DNA of 6,990 nucleotides from an uncultured Oscillospiraceae bacterium (GTDB lineage Bacteria > Bacillota > Clostridia > Oscillospirales > Ruminococcaceae): NCBI GenBank assembly GCA_900556255.1, contig USNZ01000064.1, positions 1-6,990 on the forward strand, written 5' to 3'. Both the position numbers and the translations under genes were made by a program. The notes under the pieces are model-generated. The model was not told where the DNA came from. It saw only the letters and a program-made list of their open reading frames with translations, and searched no databases. Every line of letters begins with the position of its first letter. Position 1 is the first letter of the stretch. Below, one piece after another: positions 5,363-6,990 of the stretch.

Positions 5363-6990
5363 TTAGTACAGCTTGGCACCGGCGGGGATGCGGTCGTCCA
5401 CCATGAGCAGGTTCAAGCCCTCGTGACCGTCCTCCTCATGCACAGCGGAAATCAGCATACCCTCGGAGGCGATGCCCATCATCTTGCGCGGGGGCAGGTT
5501 GACGATGGCAATGGCGGTCTTGCCGACCAGCTGTTCCGGCTCGTAATACTCGTGGATGCCGCTTAAAATCACGCGGTCCTTGCGCACGCCGTCATCCAAG
5601 GTGAACTTCAGCAGCTTCTTGGACCTCGGTACTGCTTCGCACGCCAGAATCTTGACGGCGCGGAAATCGGACTTGGCAAAGGTTTCAAAGTCCACCATTT
5701 CCTCAAAAATCGGCTCAATCTTTACATGGGAGAAGTCGATCGGCTCGTCCTTAATTTCAATCTCGACTGCGCCCTTAGCTCCGCCGATGATGCCGACTTC
5801 CTCAGGCTTTTTCTCCGACTTGGGAGTGTCCAACGGCTTCATCGTGGGGAACAGGATGACGTCGCGGATGGAGTCGGAGTTGGTCAGCATCATGACGCAG
5901 CGGTCGATGCCGATGCCCATGCCGCCCGTCGGGGGCATGCCGTACTCCATGGCGGTGAGGAAATCCTCATCGATCATCTCGGCCTCGTCGTCGCCGCGGT
6001 CGCGCTGCTCCGCCTGCTTGACAAAGCGGTTGCGCTGATCCAGCGGGTCGTTCAGCTCGCTGTAAGCGTTGCCCATCTCGCTGTGGTTGATAAAGAACTC
6101 AAAGCGTTCGGTCAGGCGCGGATCCTCGGGGCTGCGCTTGGTCAGCGGGCTGACCTCGACGGGGTACATCGTAATAAAGGTGGGCTGAATCAGATGCTCC
6201 TCGACCTTCTGGTCAAAGCAGGCGTACAAGGCGTTGCCCCAGGTCGGCTCGGCGGCGGGGTTCAGCTCAACGCCCTTGGCATTGGCGGCTGCCACAGCCT
6301 CGGCGTCATCGGTGATGGCGTCAAAGTCGATGCCCACATACTCGCGCACGGCTTCGATCATCGTCATGCGGCGCCAGCCGGGGGTCAAGTCGATCTTGTT
6401 GCCCAGCCATTCGATCTCATAGGTACCCAGAATCTCCATGGCGGCGCTGGACAGTACGCCCTCGGCAATGTCCATCATATCGTGGAAGTCGGCGTAAGCC
6501 TGATACAGCTCCACGGTGGTGAACTCAGGGTTGTGCTTGGGGTCCATACCCTCGTTGCGGAAGATACGGCCCACCTCGTACACGCGGTCGATGCCGCCGA
6601 CGATCAGACGCTTCAGCGGCAGCTCGGTGGCGATGCGCAGGTACATATCAATGTCCAGCGTGTTGTGGTGGGTGATGAACGGGCGGGCAGCGGCACCGCC
6701 GGCGATGGTATTCAGCACGGGGGTTTCGACTTCCATATAGCCGCGCTCGTCCAGATAGTTGCGCAGATGCTTGATGAACTTGCTGCGCACCTCAAAGGCG
6801 CGGCGCACATCGGGGTTTACGATCAGGTCAACGTAGCGCTGGCGGTAGCGGGCCTCGCGGTCGGTCAGACCGTGGAACTTTTCGGGCAGGGGCAGCAGGC
6901 TCTTGGACAGCAGGGTCAGCTCGCTGATGCGCACCGAAATCTCGCCCATCTTGGTGCGGAACACTTCGCCCTTGACGCCGATGATATCAC
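5363..6990 (-). CDS. lysS: Lysyl-tRNA synthetase (class II) with C-terminal tRNA-binding domain; 5' end missing
   Basis: This enzyme charges tRNA-Lys with lysine. About 541 codons are visible. The frame is open through the window edge, and the first visible codons read [19 protein letters not shown], the end of the N-terminal anticodon-binding OB domain. The true start therefore lies beyond 6990. The class II core follows: motif 1 region around [23 protein letters not shown] (about 6670-6740), motif 2 [18 protein letters not shown] (about 6515-6568), and motif 3 with [17 protein letters not shown] and the following [13 protein letters not shown] (about 5835-5935). A bacterial LysRS usually ends there at about 500 residues. 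This one continues 156 residues, through a charged linker into a MetRS-type tRNA-binding domain, so the full protein should be about 650 residues. The stop is TAA at 5363-5365. The promoter is outside the window. Confidence 0.95.
   Translation of the reverse strand, partial: DIIGVKGEVFRTKMGEISVRISELTLLSKSLLPLPEKFHGLTDREARYRQRYVDLIVNPDVRRAFEVRSKFIKHLRNYLDERGYMEVETPVLNTIAGGAAARPFITHHNTLDIDMYLRIATELPLKRLIVGGIDRVYEVGRIFRNEGMDPKHNPEFTTVELYQAYADFHDMMDIAEGVLSSAAMEILGTYEIEWLGNKIDLTPGWRRMTMIEAVREYVGIDFDAITDDAEAVAAANAKGVELNPAAEPTWGNALYACFDQKVEEHLIQPTFITMYPVEVSPLTKRSPEDPRLTERFEFFINHSEMGNAYSELNDPLDQRNRFVKQAEQRDRGDDEAEMIDEDFLTAMEYGMPPTGGMGIGIDRCVMMLTNSDSIRDVILFPTMKPLDTPKSEKKPEEVGIIGGAKGAVEIEIKDEPIDFSHVKIEPIFEEMVDFETFAKSDFRAVKILACEAVPRSKKLLKFTLDDGVRKDRVILSGIHEYYEPEQLVGKTAIAIVNLPPRKMMGIASEGMLISAVHEEDGHEGLNLLMVDDRIPAGAKLY
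5366..5707 (-). other. MetRS/Trbp111-type tRNA-binding OB domain fused to the LysRS C-terminus
   Basis: The last roughly 114 residues resemble the C-terminal dimerising tRNA-binding domain of bacterial MetRS and free-standing Trbp111/CsaA-like proteins. The segments are [20 protein letters not shown] (strand with the usual FxxxDxRVxxI pattern, Asp replaced by Ser-Asp shifted), [33 protein letters not shown], and [20 protein letters not shown]. The pattern SGI-x-x-YY-x-P-E-x-L-V-GK and NLxPxKxMGxxSEGM is diagnostic. This family binds the outer corner of tRNA without sequence specificity. A linker of about 42 residues, rich in Lys and Glu, joins it to the catalytic core. The same frame runs through without a stop, so this is a true fusion in the sequence shown. 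Confidence 0.9.

Noticed and set aside
1..6990. Mobile elements, CRISPR arrays, phage or defence genes
   Set aside because: No transposase, integrase or regularly spaced repeats were seen on either strand. All long conserved frames belong to housekeeping or spore families.

Overview
The window looks like a GC-rich chromosome segment of a Gram-positive, endosporulation-lineage clostridium. Three things suggest this: a spoVAC-spoVAD-spoVAE cluster (spore germination and dipicolinate channel), a short SecE with one membrane segment next to rpmG and nusG, and strong TTGACA/TATAAT-type promoters with GGAGG ribosome-binding sites. An Oscillospiraceae/Ruminococcaceae-type gut anaerobe is my inference; the sequence alone does not prove the genus. 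I see no mobile element, CRISPR array, rRNA or phage gene. Almost all of the sequence is assigned, and no gene-free stretch exceeds 300 bases.

Layout. (1) Positions 1-856, minus strand: rpmG (zinc-ribbon L33), secE and the N-terminal part of nusG follow a strong sigma-A-type promoter at 828-856. The -10 lies inside a perfect 18-bp palindrome. This is the usual translation/secretion/transcription housekeeping operon. (2) Positions 902-3367, minus strand: a GNAT-family acetyltransferase, then spoVAC, spoVAD and spoVAE, closed by a strong terminator at 902-926. A good sigma-G-like promoter sits at the GNAT/spoVAC boundary, with a small GC hairpin covering the spoVAC ribosome-binding site. (3) Positions 3386-5155, plus strand: prmA and rsmE, two ribosome-modification methyltransferases, behind a textbook sigma-A promoter and ahead of a hairpin terminator. 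(4) Positions 5161-6990, minus strand: lysS (N-terminus beyond the window), followed by a tRNA-Pro(UGG) gene with its own promoter and terminator. The LysRS carries an additional C-terminal tRNA-binding domain of the MetRS/Trbp111 type.

Functionally most genes serve translation: L33, PrmA, RsmE, LysRS, tRNA-Pro, and the SecE/NusG coupling of secretion and transcription. The spoVA cluster is the developmental exception and appears to have its own forespore promoter. I do not see a wholly novel system. The points most worth checking are the LysRS fusion, the sigma-G promoter whose predicted start would remove one arm of the spoVAC hairpin, and the palindrome over the rpmG-secE-nusG promoter.
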